A stretch of 64,000 bases of DNA from Oscillospiraceae bacterium (GTDB lineage Bacteria; Bacillota; Clostridia; Oscillospirales; Acutalibacteraceae). The position numbers and the translations under genes are program-made. Shown piece after piece: positions 1-7,397 of the stretch. Below the pieces are notes generated by a model. It was not told the DNA's origin and ran no database searches. It saw nothing but the letters and a program-made list of their open reading frames with translations. The stretch spans positions 24,179 through 88,178 of the forward strand of contig SVPV01000007.1 in assembly GCA_015065725.1 (NCBI GenBank), given 5' to 3'. Positions within the stretch are counted from its first letter, which is position 1; each line of letters begins with the position of its first letter.

Positions 1-2
1 AT

Positions 3-539
3 TTTTGTAAAATTCCTGTTGAACATAAAATAACCCTTGGTGAAATTGTTGACCTGATTTACAGTTTCAAAGAACAGCCACAAACACTTGTTATGCCCGA
101 AATACCGCTTGGCAGTTTTGAGAAAAAGTTGTATTCAACATATCTTTCGTATTTACCAAAGGAAAAAGCCAGTTTCCCTTTAAAGATGAATGTTGACAAC
201 CGCGGAAGCTTTACTGAACTGTTAAAGACCGAAAAATGTGGACAATTCAGCGTTAATATTTCTAAACCCGGTATTATGAAAGGTCAGCATTGGCACAATA
301 CAAAGTGGGAGTTTTTTATTGTGGTATCGGGAAAAGGTCTTATTGAGCAACGCAAAATCGGTACTGACGAAGTATTGAGGTTTGAGGTTTCGGGTGAAAA
401 ACAAGAGGCAGTGCATATGTTGCCCGGCTATACTCACAATATATTAAATTTAAGTGATACTGAAAATTTGGTTACAGTTATGTGGGCAAATGAAAGCTTT
501 GACCCAAATAAACCCGATACATTTTTTGAGGAAGTGTAG
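3..539 (+). CDS. capF: CapF-like UDP-sugar reductase, C-terminal part (cut by window edge)
   Basis: The frame is open to the left edge, so only about 178 C-terminal residues are present; the ATG at 93 is internal. CapF-type enzymes (WbjC family) join an N-terminal NADPH-dependent SDR reductase to a C-terminal zinc cupin and make the 6-deoxy-talose intermediate of UDP-N-acetyl-L-fucosamine synthesis. Seen here are the end of the SDR part (ITLGEIVDLIYSFKE, then LYSTYLSYLP) and the whole cupin with its metal-site region GQHWHNTKWEFF and the later HMLPGYTHNILN. It ends two bases before a CapG-like epimerase, the usual partner. The family call is firm. Specificity for L-FucNAc rests on the pairing, since the CapE-like first enzyme would lie outside the window. 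Confidence 0.85.
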   Translation, partial: FCKIPVEHKITLGEIVDLIYSFKEQPQTLVMPEIPLGSFEKKLYSTYLSYLPKEKASFPLKMNVDNRGSFTELLKTEKCGQFSVNISKPGIMKGQHWHNTKWEFFIVVSGKGLIEQRKIGTDEVLRFEVSGEKQEAVHMLPGYTHNILNLSDTENLVTVMWANESFDPNKPDTFFEEV

Positions 540-541
540 TT

Positions 542-1726
542 ATGGAAATCAGAACAGATTATTCTGGTGTAAAATTTCAAGACAATGGAAAATTAAAATT
601 GCTTATAATTGTAGGTACACGTCCTGAAATTATAAGACTTGCAGCAGTTATAAACAAATGCCGTAAATATTTTGATTGTATTTTAGCACATACAGGCCAA
701 AATTACGATTATAACCTTAACGGTGTGTTCTTTAAAGATTTAAAGCTTGCCGACCCCGAGGTTTATATGGACGCTGTAGGTGATGATTTAGGTGCAACAG
801 TTGGCAATATTATCAACTGTTCATATAAATTAATGTCACAGATTAAACCCGATGCATTGCTTATTTTGGGTGACACAAATTCTTGCCTTTCGGCGATTTC
901 CGCAAAGCGTTTGCATATTCCGATTTTTCATATGGAAGCTGGTAACCGTTGCAAGGATGAATGTTTGCCTGAAGAAACCAACCGTCGAATAGTTGATATT
1001 ATTTCTGATGTTAATTTGGCTTATAGTGAACACGCAAGAAAATATCTTCACGAGTGTGGATTGCCTAAAGAGCGTGTTTATGTAACAGGCTCACCAATGG
1101 CAGAGGTTTTACGAAACAATTTAGAGGATATCAAAAAATCTGATATTCACAAAAAACTCGGTCTTGAAAAAGGTAAATATATTCTGCTTTCAGCTCACAG
1201 AGAGGAGAATATTGATACCGAAAAGAACTTCCTTTCGCTGTTTTCTGCTATAAATAAAATGGCTGAAAAATACGATATGCCGATACTGTATTCTTGTCAT
1301 CCGCGTTCTAAGAAGCGTTTGGAGGCAAGTGGCTTTGTACTTGACAAGCGTGTTATTCAGCACGAGCCACTTGGTTTCCACGATTATAATTGCCTTCAAA
1401 TGAATGCGTTTGCAGTGGTTTCCGATAGCGGTACATTACCTGAAGAAAGTAGTTTCTTTACTAGTATAGGACATCCTTTCCCAGCGGTATGTATAAGAAC
1501 TTCTACCGAACGTCCTGAGGCACTTGACAAGGCTTGCTTTGTGCTGGCGGGAATTGATGAAAAATCATTGCTACAAGCGGTTGATACTGCAGTTACAGCA
1601 AATCTTGAAGGAGATTACGGTATTCCTGTACCTGATTATATAGAAGAAAATGTTTCAACAAAGGTTGTAAAGCTTATTCAAAGCTATACAGGTGTTGTTG
1701 ATAAAATGGTTTGGCGAAAAGGATAA
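542..1726 (+). CDS. capG: UDP-N-acetylglucosamine 2-epimerase family, CapG-like
   Basis: A 394-residue non-hydrolysing UDP-sugar 2-epimerase. Visible are the N-terminal VGTRPEIIRLAAV signature (about residues 25-37), HTGQNYDYN, the catalytic-site region HMEAGNRCKDECLPEETNRR, SAHREENID, and SDSGTLPEESSFF in the UDP-binding C-terminal half. CapG converts UDP-2-acetamido-2,6-dideoxy-L-talose to UDP-L-FucNAc, an amino-sugar donor for capsule or teichoic-type polymers; WecB, which makes UDP-ManNAc, is the close alternative. The ATG lies two bases after the capF stop, so the two are co-transcribed and probably translationally coupled. The following hairpin-T-run marks the end of the unit. Family is sure; the CapG role is inferred from its neighbour. 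Confidence 0.88.
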   Translation: MEIRTDYSGVKFQDNGKLKLLIIVGTRPEIIRLAAVINKCRKYFDCILAHTGQNYDYNLNGVFFKDLKLADPEVYMDAVGDDLGATVGNIINCSYKLMSQIKPDALLILGDTNSCLSAISAKRLHIPIFHMEAGNRCKDECLPEETNRRIVDIISDVNLAYSEHARKYLHECGLPKERVYVTGSPMAEVLRNNLEDIKKSDIHKKLGLEKGKYILLSAHREENIDTEKNFLSLFSAINKMAEKYDMPILYSCHPRSKKRLEASGFVLDKRVIQHEPLGFHDYNCLQMNAFAVVSDSGTLPEESSFFTSIGHPFPAVCIRTSTERPEALDKACFVLAGIDEKSLLQAVDTAVTANLEGDYGIPVPDYIEENVSTKVVKLIQSYTGVVDKMVWRKG

Positions 1727-1815
1727 CAAACTAAAAACATAATTTTATAAAATTTCTCATACAATTAAACAGGATATTAGGCGTTGATTGTATTAGAGAT
1801 GATATAGCTTCAAGA

Positions 1816-1841
1816 GCGGTGTTTGGTAGCGAAAACACCGC
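1816..1841 (+). other. Stem-loop downstream of capG
   Basis: A 9-bp perfect stem, GCGGTGTTT/AAACACCGC, with an 8-base loop and no T-run, 90 bases after the capG stop and 16 bases before the terminator. It may protect the mRNA 3' end or be an inactive terminator; nothing decides between these. Confidence 0.4.
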
Positions 1842-1856
1842 AAAAGCACATACTTT

Positions 1857-1885
1857 ATAGCACGGCGATAAGCCGTGCTATTTTT
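1857..1885 (+). terminator. Rho-independent terminator of the capFG unit
   Basis: Stem TAGCACGGC/GCCGTGCTA (9 bp, GC-rich, 5-base loop) followed directly by TTTTT. It ends transcription entering from capFG. Confidence 0.85.
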
Positions 1886-1909
1886 GCATTACGAGAGATA
1901 TATTATAAA

Positions 1910-1941
1910 TAGTGTGGCAGGTTCAAGCCCTGTCACACTAA
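1910..1941 (+). other. tRNA acceptor/T-arm minihelix-like sequence
   Basis: Seven bp (TAGTGTG/CACACTA, 1910-1916 with 1934-1940) stack on five bp (GCAGG/CCTGT with one G.T) closed by the 7-base loop TTCAAGC. That is the 7+5+7 layout of a tRNA acceptor stem plus T arm, and the loop fits the T-loop consensus TTCRANY at every position. D and anticodon arms are absent and no CCA follows (AAGG instead). It may be an internally deleted tRNA gene, a former integration site, or a coincidental hairpin. Confidence 0.4.
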
Positions 1942-2061
1942 GGTATAACTTTAAAAATAAAATTTCTGTTATCGGCAAAAACATAAATATTGCTTTCGGT
2001 TTGTTGATATTCTTCCGATAGTTATATTTTTTAAATGTGGATTTAAACCTTATAAAACGGA

Positions 2062-2090
2062 TTGATTTTGATTGTAAAAAATGTTATAAT
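2062..2090 (+). promoter_or_regulatory. SigA-type promoter of the LysR gene
   Basis: TTGATT (2062-2067), a 17-base spacer and a perfect TATAAT (2085-2090), ending 35 bases before the preferred TTG start of the regulator. Confidence 0.65.
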
Positions 2091-2124
2091 ACAAAAAACA
2101 GTGTAAAAATGGCGGTGAGGATTG

Positions 2125-3045
2125 TTGAACCTTCTACATATGAAACACGCACTGGAGGTTGCAAAAGCAGGAACGCTTAGTAAAGCATCCGAGGTGCTTT
2201 TAATTGCAGCACCTAATATCAGTCGCTCTATCAAAGAGCTTGAAGCTGACCTTGGCATTACGATATTTGACCGTACACAAAACGGTATGAAGTTGACACC
2301 CGAAGGTGAGGAATTTATTAACTTTGCAAAAGAAATTCTCGGTCAGATAGACGAGGTTGAAAAGTTTTATAAAGCAGGAACACCTAAAAAACAGAAGTTT
2401 TCCATTTCTGTTCCACGTGCCTGTTATATTTCAGAAGCCTTTGCAAAGTTTTCAAAAGTTCTCTCAAAGGATGCCGCTGAAGTGTTTTATAAGGAAACCA
2501 ATTCACAACGCACCATTCATAACATGTTAAATAATGATTATAAGCTTGGCATTATCCGCTATGCTGAGAACTACGACAAATATTTCAAAGCTATGCTTGA
2601 TGAAAAAGGCATTCAATATGAGTTGGTTACCGAATTTACATATTCACTCATTATGAGCATAGATAGTCCGTTGGCACAAAGGCAAGAAATCACTTTTAAT
2701 GATTTGGCGGATTATATTGAAATTGCTCACGCTGACCCATATGTACCGTCTATGCCGCTTTCTAAAGTGGTAAAAGAGGAATTACCGGATAATATTGACC
2801 GCAGAATTTTTATTTTTGAGCGTGCAAGCCAATTTGACCTTTTATCATTAAACCCTGAAACATTTATGTGGGTATCTCCTGTACCGAATAGGTTACTTGA
2901 ACGTTACAACTTGGTGCAAAGAAAATGTGCCGACAACAAAAAAATATATAAGGATGTTTTGATTTATAAAAATGGGTATAAGCTATCAAATTTGGACCGA
3001 CAGTTTATCACCGAGCTATGTGAATCCAAGAGAAAATACCTATAA
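2125..3045 (+). CDS. LysR-family transcriptional regulator
   Basis: About 306 residues. The N-terminal winged helix-turn-helix is plain (residues about 4-60: ALEVAKAGTLSKASEVL, then ISRSIKELEADLGI), followed by a LysR substrate-binding domain with weaker conservation. The start is one of two adjacent TTG codons (2122 or 2125) behind GGTGAGG; 2125 gives the better spacing and the usual beginning MNLLHMKHALEVAK. It lies upstream of adhE in the same direction but has its own promoter and terminator. LysR proteins often act on neighbouring genes, and palindromes lie in front of adhE, but no ligand or target can be read from the sequence. Confidence 0.9.
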   Translation: MNLLHMKHALEVAKAGTLSKASEVLLIAAPNISRSIKELEADLGITIFDRTQNGMKLTPEGEEFINFAKEILGQIDEVEKFYKAGTPKKQKFSISVPRACYISEAFAKFSKVLSKDAAEVFYKETNSQRTIHNMLNNDYKLGIIRYAENYDKYFKAMLDEKGIQYELVTEFTYSLIMSIDSPLAQRQEITFNDLADYIEIAHADPYVPSMPLSKVVKEELPDNIDRRIFIFERASQFDLLSLNPETFMWVSPVPNRLLERYNLVQRKCADNKKIYKDVLIYKNGYKLSNLDRQFITELCESKRKYL

Positions 3046-3060
3046 ATTCATATTTTTAAT

Positions 3061-3091
3061 CCCAATCTCTTAATTGAGATTGGGCTTTGTT
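3061..3091 (+). terminator. Terminator after the LysR gene
   Basis: Stem CCCAATCTC/GAGATTGGG with loop TTAATT, then CTTTGTTTTTT. It separates the regulator transcript from adhE. Confidence 0.85.
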
Positions 3092-3111
3092 TTTTGCAAT
3101 CTATATAGGGG

Positions 3112-3138
3112 TTATCAATATTGATAATACCGATTATC
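3112..3138 (+). promoter_or_regulatory. Palindromic operator candidates upstream of adhE
   Basis: A perfect 16-base palindrome TTATCAATATTGATAA (3112-3127) overlaps an inverted repeat GATAAT-ACCG-ATTATC (3123-3138). They sit just upstream of the likely -35 at 3151. A LysR-type or FNR/CRP-like regulator could bind here; the regulator is unknown. Confidence 0.45.
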
Positions 3139-3150
3139 CATTTTAAGAAT

Positions 3151-3186
3151 TTGCAAGTATCAAAAAAGTTGTTAAAATAATAACAA
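3151..3186 (+). promoter_or_regulatory. adhE promoter overlapped by a Rex-like operator
   Basis: TTGCAA (3151-3156), a 16-base spacer and TAAAAT (3173-3178) make a plausible promoter. TTGTTAAAATAATAACAA (3169-3186) matches the Rex consensus TTGTTAANNNNTTAACAA at 13 of 14 defined positions and covers the -10. Rex is the NADH/NAD-sensing repressor that commonly controls adhE in Firmicutes, so repression at low NADH is the likely logic. The protein itself is not encoded in this window. Confidence 0.7.
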
Positions 3187-3210
3187 ACTTGAGATAAATG
3201 AGGCAGTGCG

Positions 3211-3312
3211 ATGGAAAAATCTTCTGTAGCAATAGCAAATCCGGGTAGATTTCCGAGATATCTTGATTTTTTAAAACAACTACCACCGAACAAGTTTCCT
3301 TGCACACCTTAA
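3211..3312 (+). CDS. Possible 33-residue leader ORF before adhE
   Basis: ATG to TAA encodes 33 residues (MEKSSVAIANPGRFPRY..., ending KFPCTP) wholly within the adhE leader, 24 bases downstream of the Rex-like box and ending 36 bases before adhE. Composition is protein-like, with few rare codons, but the ribosome site is weak (GAGGCAG at poor spacing). It could be a real small protein, a leader peptide, or chance. No homologue is recognised. Confidence 0.3.
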   Translation: MEKSSVAIANPGRFPRYLDFLKQLPPNKFPCTP

Positions 3313-3348
3313 CAACCAATTATGTAATTTGAATTAGGAGGATATAAA

Positions 3349-5991
3349 ATGGACACCAAAAATCATTTAATCGTAGACAGCGTGGAAAAGCTGGAAGAAG
3401 CTATTGCACGCATCAAAGAGGTACAGAAGGTGTTTGCAACCTACACACAGAACCAAGTTGACAAAATATTTTTAGCTGCTGCATCTGCCGCTAACAAGGC
3501 GAGAATTCCGCTCGCAAAATTAGCTGTTGAAGAAACGGGAATGGGTATTGTTGAAGACAAGGTTATTAAGAATAACTATGCTTCCGAATATATTTATAAT
3601 GCTTACAAAAACACCAAAACTTGCGGTGTTATCGAAGAAGATAAGGCGTTCGGTATAAAGAAAATTGCAGAGCCTATCGGTGTTATTGCAGCAGTTATTC
3701 CTACTACCAACCCTACCTCTACCGCAATATTCAAGTGCTTGCTCGCTCTTAAGACTCGTAATGCTATCATCATAAGTCCTCATCCTAGAGCTAAGAACAG
3801 TACCATTGCTGCTGCGAAGTTGGTGCTTGAAGCTGCTGTTGCTGCAGGTGCACCCGAAGGAATTATCGATTGGATAGATGTACCAAGCCTTGAAATGACC
3901 AATACTGTTATGAAAGAAGCAGATATTATTCTTGCAACAGGTGGTCCTGGAATGGTTAAGGCTGCATATTCCAGCGGTAAACCTGCACTGGGTGTTGGTG
4001 CCGGTAATACTCCTGCTATTATTGATGACACGGCTGATATTTTACTTGCCGTTAATTCTATTATACATTCAAAAACCTTTGATAACGGTATGATTTGTGC
4101 TTCTGAACAGTCGGTTATAGCGATTGAAAGTGTTTACGATGCTGTAAAGGAAGAATTTGCAACCCGCGGCTGTTATTTCTTAAAGCCTGACGAAATTGAA
4201 AAGGTTAGAAAGACCATTTTAATAAACGGTGCATTAAATGCTAAAATTGTTGGTCAGTCTGCCGCAAGAATTGCAGAGCTTGCAGGCGTTAGTGTACCCG
4301 AGGGTACAAAAATCCTTATGGGTGAGGTTGAAAGCGTTGAATTGTCTGAAGAATTCGCTCATGAAAAGCTCTCTCCCGTACTTGCTATGTATAAGGCGAA
4401 GAATTTTGCAGAGGCTCTTGATAAAGCAGACCGCCTAGTTGCTGACGGCGGTTACGGACATACTTCCTCTGTATATCTTAATGAATTAACCGAAACCGAG
4501 AAGCTTAATGCTTTTGCAGCTCGTATGAAGACCTGCCGTATTCTTGTAAATACTCCGTCTGCTCATGGCGGTATCGGCGACCTATACAACTTTAAATTGG
4601 CTCCCTCTTTAACCCTTGGTTGCGGTTCTTGGGGTGGAAACTCGGTTTCTGAGAACGTTGGTGTTAAACACCTCTTAAATATTAAAACAGTAGCAGAAAG
4701 AAGGGAAAATATGCTTTGGTTCAGAGCACCCGAAAAGGTATATATCAAGAAAGGCTGCTTACCTGTAGCTTTAGACGAACTTAAAAATGTACTTGGCAAA
4801 AAGAGAGCCTTTATTGTAACAGACACATTCCTTTATGAGAACGGCTATACCAAGCCTATTACCGATAAGCTTGACGAAATGGGTATTGTACACACCACCT
4901 TCTTTGATGTTCAACCTGACCCGACCCTTAAGAATGCCAAAAACGGTGCTGCTCAAATGGCGGCATTTAAGCCCGATACAATAATCGCTTTGGGTGGCGG
5001 TTCTGCAATGGACGCTGCAAAGATTATGTGGGTACTTTATGAGCATCCGGAAGCAGACTTTATGGATATGGCAATGAGATTTATTGATATCCGTAAGCGT
5101 GTATATACATTCCCCAAAATGGGCGAAAAGGCATACTTTATTGCTATCCCGACCTCTGCAGGTACAGGTTCTGAGGTTACACCTTTTGCCGTTATTACCG
5201 ATGAGCAAACAGGTGTTAAATATCCTCTTGCAGACTACGAGCTGCTTCCCAATATGGCAATCATTGATACCGATTTCCACATGAGTGCTCCAAAAGGCCT
5301 CACCGCTGCTTCGGGTATTGATGCTGTAACCCACGCTGTTGAAGCTTACGCTGCAATGCTTGCAACCGACTATACCGACGGTCTCGCATTACAGGCTCTT
5401 AAGAACATTTTTAAGTATTTGCCACGTGCTTATGACAACGGTCAAATTGATGTTGAAGCTAGAGAGAAGATGGCTAACGCCGCTACAATGGCAGGTATGG
5501 CATTTGCAAATGCTTTCCTTGGCGTATGTCACTCTATGGCACACAAGCTTGGTGCTTTCCACCACCTACCTCACGGCGTTGCTAATGCACTTATGATTGA
5601 AGAAGTTTTACGCTTTAACGCCGCAGAGGCTCCCGCAAAGATGGGTACCTTCTCACAGTACGACCACCCACACACCCTTGCACGCTATGCAGAAATTGCT
5701 GATTATTTATGTCTTGGTGGTAATACTGACGAAGAGAAACTTGAAAATCTAATTAAAGCTATCAATGACCTTAAAGCTCGCGTTGGAATCAAGGATACCA
5801 TTAAGGATTACGGTATTGACGAGAAAGACTTCCTTGACCGTCTTGATGATATGGTAGAGCAGGCATTTGACGACCAGTGTACAGGTGCAAACCCCCGTTA
5901 TCCTCTTATGAGCGAAATCAAGCAGATGTACTTAAACGCTTACTATGGCAAGCATTTTGTAGAAAAAGCTATGCCCACTGCAAAAGCTTAA
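3349..5991 (+). CDS. adhE: Bifunctional acetaldehyde-CoA/alcohol dehydrogenase AdhE
   Basis: 880 residues, full length. The N-terminal aldehyde dehydrogenase half (about 1-440) reduces acetyl-CoA to acetaldehyde and carries the catalytic Cys250 in DNGMICASEQS; the C-terminal iron-dependent alcohol dehydrogenase half (about 455-870) reduces acetaldehyde to ethanol. The latter has the GGGSAMDAAK nucleotide-binding motif and the metal-ligand region GVCHSMAHKLGAFHHLPHG. Both steps use NADH, so the enzyme restores redox balance in fermentation; AdhE usually forms cytoplasmic spirosome filaments. A perfect AGGAGG lies 7 bases before the ATG. The upstream Rex-like box and palindromes suggest redox control. 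No frameshift or missing catalytic residue is seen. Confidence 0.98.
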   Translation: MDTKNHLIVDSVEKLEEAIARIKEVQKVFATYTQNQVDKIFLAAASAANKARIPLAKLAVEETGMGIVEDKVIKNNYASEYIYNAYKNTKTCGVIEEDKAFGIKKIAEPIGVIAAVIPTTNPTSTAIFKCLLALKTRNAIIISPHPRAKNSTIAAAKLVLEAAVAAGAPEGIIDWIDVPSLEMTNTVMKEADIILATGGPGMVKAAYSSGKPALGVGAGNTPAIIDDTADILLAVNSIIHSKTFDNGMICASEQSVIAIESVYDAVKEEFATRGCYFLKPDEIEKVRKTILINGALNAKIVGQSAARIAELAGVSVPEGTKILMGEVESVELSEEFAHEKLSPVLAMYKAKNFAEALDKADRLVADGGYGHTSSVYLNELTETEKLNAFAARMKTCRILVNTPSAHGGIGDLYNFKLAPSLTLGCGSWGGNSVSENVGVKHLLNIKTVAERRENMLWFRAPEKVYIKKGCLPVALDELKNVLGKKRAFIVTDTFLYENGYTKPITDKLDEMGIVHTTFFDVQPDPTLKNAKNGAAQMAAFKPDTIIALGGGSAMDAAKIMWVLYEHPEADFMDMAMRFIDIRKRVYTFPKMGEKAYFIAIPTSAGTGSEVTPFAVITDEQTGVKYPLADYELLPNMAIIDTDFHMSAPKGLTAASGIDAVTHAVEAYAAMLATDYTDGLALQALKNIFKYLPRAYDNGQIDVEAREKMANAATMAGMAFANAFLGVCHSMAHKLGAFHHLPHGVANALMIEEVLRFNAAEAPAKMGTFSQYDHPHTLARYAEIADYLCLGGNTDEEKLENLIKAINDLKARVGIKDTIKDYGIDEKDFLDRLDDMVEQAFDDQCTGANPRYPLMSEIKQMYLNAYYGKHFVEKAMPTAKA

Positions 5992-6023
5992 TTTGCAATA
6001 AGTAATCGAAGGGAGAAAATATT

Positions 6024-6773
6024 GTGAAACTTGATAAAATAATTGCAGTAAGAAAAAATAAAACAATCTACCGCGACGGTAATAAGTGTATTAAAGTTTT
6101 TAATAAAGACTTTTCCAAGGCCGACGTTCTTAATGAGGCATTAAATCAAGCAAGAATCGAAGAAACAGGCCTTAATATCCCCAAAATTTTAGAGGTTACT
6201 ACTATTGATGGCAAGTGGGCTATTGTATCTGAGTATATAAGCGGTAAAACCTTAGCTCAGCTTATGGAAGAAGATGCGGAGAAAAAGGATGAATACCTAG
6301 AAATGCTTGTTGATTTACAGCTTTCTGTTCACTCTAAGGAATGCCCTCTCCTTAACAAACTTAAGGATAAAATGAATCGTAAAATCAGCGAGTCGAGTCT
6401 TGACGCTACAACCCGTTACGATCTTCATACACGTCTTGAGGGCATGCCAAAGCACAACAAGGTTTGCCACGGCGACTTTAACCCCAGTAATATTATCATC
6501 TCCGAAGATGGTACTCCCTTTATCCTTGATTGGTCACATGCAACACAGGGTAATGCTTCTGCTGATGCGGCTAGAACCTATCTTTTATTCTGTCTTAACA
6601 ATGATATTGATGGTGCAAAAGCATATTTAGATATGTTCTGCAAAAAAAGCAATACGGTAAGACAGTATGTTCAAAAGTGGATGCCAATTGTTGCCGCTTC
6701 TCAGTCTGTTAAGGGCAACGAAAAAGAACGTGAATTTTTACTTTCTTGGGTAGATGTTGTAGACTATGAATAA
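6024..6773 (+). CDS. APH/choline-kinase-type phosphotransferase
   Basis: 249 residues starting at GTG behind GGGAG, 32 bases after adhE, so probably in the same transcript. It has the aminoglycoside-phosphotransferase fold motifs: an N-lobe with IKVF, the Brenner motif HGDFNPSNII (catalytic Asp), and the metal-binding ILDWSHA in place of DFG. It resembles the TIGR02172-type paralogous family of small APH-like kinases with unknown substrates. Small-molecule kinases of this fold phosphorylate sugars, aminoglycosides, choline or homoserine; nothing here picks one. A resistance role is not supported, since it sits in a core metabolic setting with normal composition. Confidence 0.75.
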   Translation: MKLDKIIAVRKNKTIYRDGNKCIKVFNKDFSKADVLNEALNQARIEETGLNIPKILEVTTIDGKWAIVSEYISGKTLAQLMEEDAEKKDEYLEMLVDLQLSVHSKECPLLNKLKDKMNRKISESSLDATTRYDLHTRLEGMPKHNKVCHGDFNPSNIIISEDGTPFILDWSHATQGNASADAARTYLLFCLNNDIDGAKAYLDMFCKKSNTVRQYVQKWMPIVAASQSVKGNEKEREFLLSWVDVVDYE

Positions 6774-6947
6774 TACGCTTGGTTTGTCGCAACAAGGCAT
6801 TGAAATGAAAATTATGCTAAACTTAAAAAGTTTGGCTAAGCCGATTATCAGTTTCTTGTCTTCATGTAAAAAGCAGGCTTTTTTGTAAAATAACACACAC
6901 GAAGCACTTGAAGGTTTTTATTACGGCAGCATCAGTCCACATGAAAG

Positions 6948-6976
6948 GTATATTTAACAAATTATTTTCATATAAT
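6948..6976 (+). promoter_or_regulatory. Candidate sigma-E promoter of spoIIID
   Basis: GTATATTT (6948-6955), a 13-base spacer and CATATAAT (6969-6976) resemble the sigma-E pattern (ATA-rich -35, CATAcaaT -10). It ends 29 bases before the spoIIID ATG. In Bacillus subtilis spoIIID is transcribed by mother-cell sigma-E. Confidence 0.55.
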
Positions 6977-7005
6977 TAACCAAGTCCTTTTAAGGTGGTT
7001 AAAGT

Positions 7006-7254
7006 ATGAGAAATTTTTGCGAAGATAGGGCAATAATGCTTGGAGAATATATAATAGATACCGGTGCTACCGTACGTGCAGCGGCAAAGATTTTTAAAAT
7101 AAGTAAATCTACCGTACATAAAGACGTGACAGAAAGGCTTATGAGGGAAAATCCTCAAATGTACCGTGAGGTTCAAGCGGTGCTTCAAAAAAACAAGCAA
7201 GAGCGGCATATTAGAGGCGGTATGGCGACTCGCAGAAAATACAAAGGTGAATAA
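7006..7254 (+). CDS. spoIIID: Sporulation transcriptional regulator SpoIIID
   Basis: 82 residues, the normal family length. SpoIIID is a small DNA-binding protein that switches gene expression in the mother cell during sporulation, bridging the sigma-E and sigma-K stages. The helix-turn-helix is clear (GATVRAAAKIFKISKSTVHKDVTERL, residues about 19-44), followed by the basic C-terminal helix RHIRGGMATRRKYK that contacts flanking DNA. It is monocistronic, with a sigma-E-like promoter upstream and two terminator hairpins downstream. This gene alone marks the organism as a spore former. Confidence 0.97.
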   Translation: MRNFCEDRAIMLGEYIIDTGATVRAAAKIFKISKSTVHKDVTERLMRENPQMYREVQAVLQKNKQERHIRGGMATRRKYKGE

Positions 7255-7265
7255 AAATATTGTTT

Positions 7266-7291
7266 GGCGGTCAGTTTTGACCGCCGTTTTT
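7266..7291 (+). terminator. spoIIID terminator 1
   Basis: Stem GGCGGTCA/TGACCGCC with loop GTTT, followed by GTTTTTG. Confidence 0.9.
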
Positions 7292-7305
7292 GTTTTATAT
7301 CAAAA

Positions 7306-7331
7306 GCTGACAGTCTGCTGTCAGCATTTTT
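7306..7331 (+). terminator. spoIIID terminator 2 (tandem)
   Basis: Stem GCTGACAG/CTGTCAGC with loop TCTG and then ATTTTTA, 14 bases after the first terminator. A tandem pair insulates the downstream operon from spoIIID read-through. Confidence 0.75.
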
Positions 7332-7397
7332 ACTTGTAATCTAAAGGTAAATATAGTATAATATATACTGATAAATTATATTATGGAGTGGTATTGC

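Noticed and set aside
4771..5334. 187-codon open frame antisense within adhE
   Set aside because: Translation is Cys/His-rich noise without ribosome site; adhE is complete across it.
6024..6773. Aminoglycoside resistance gene
   Set aside because: The APH fold is shared by many metabolic kinases; location behind adhE and normal composition do not support resistance.
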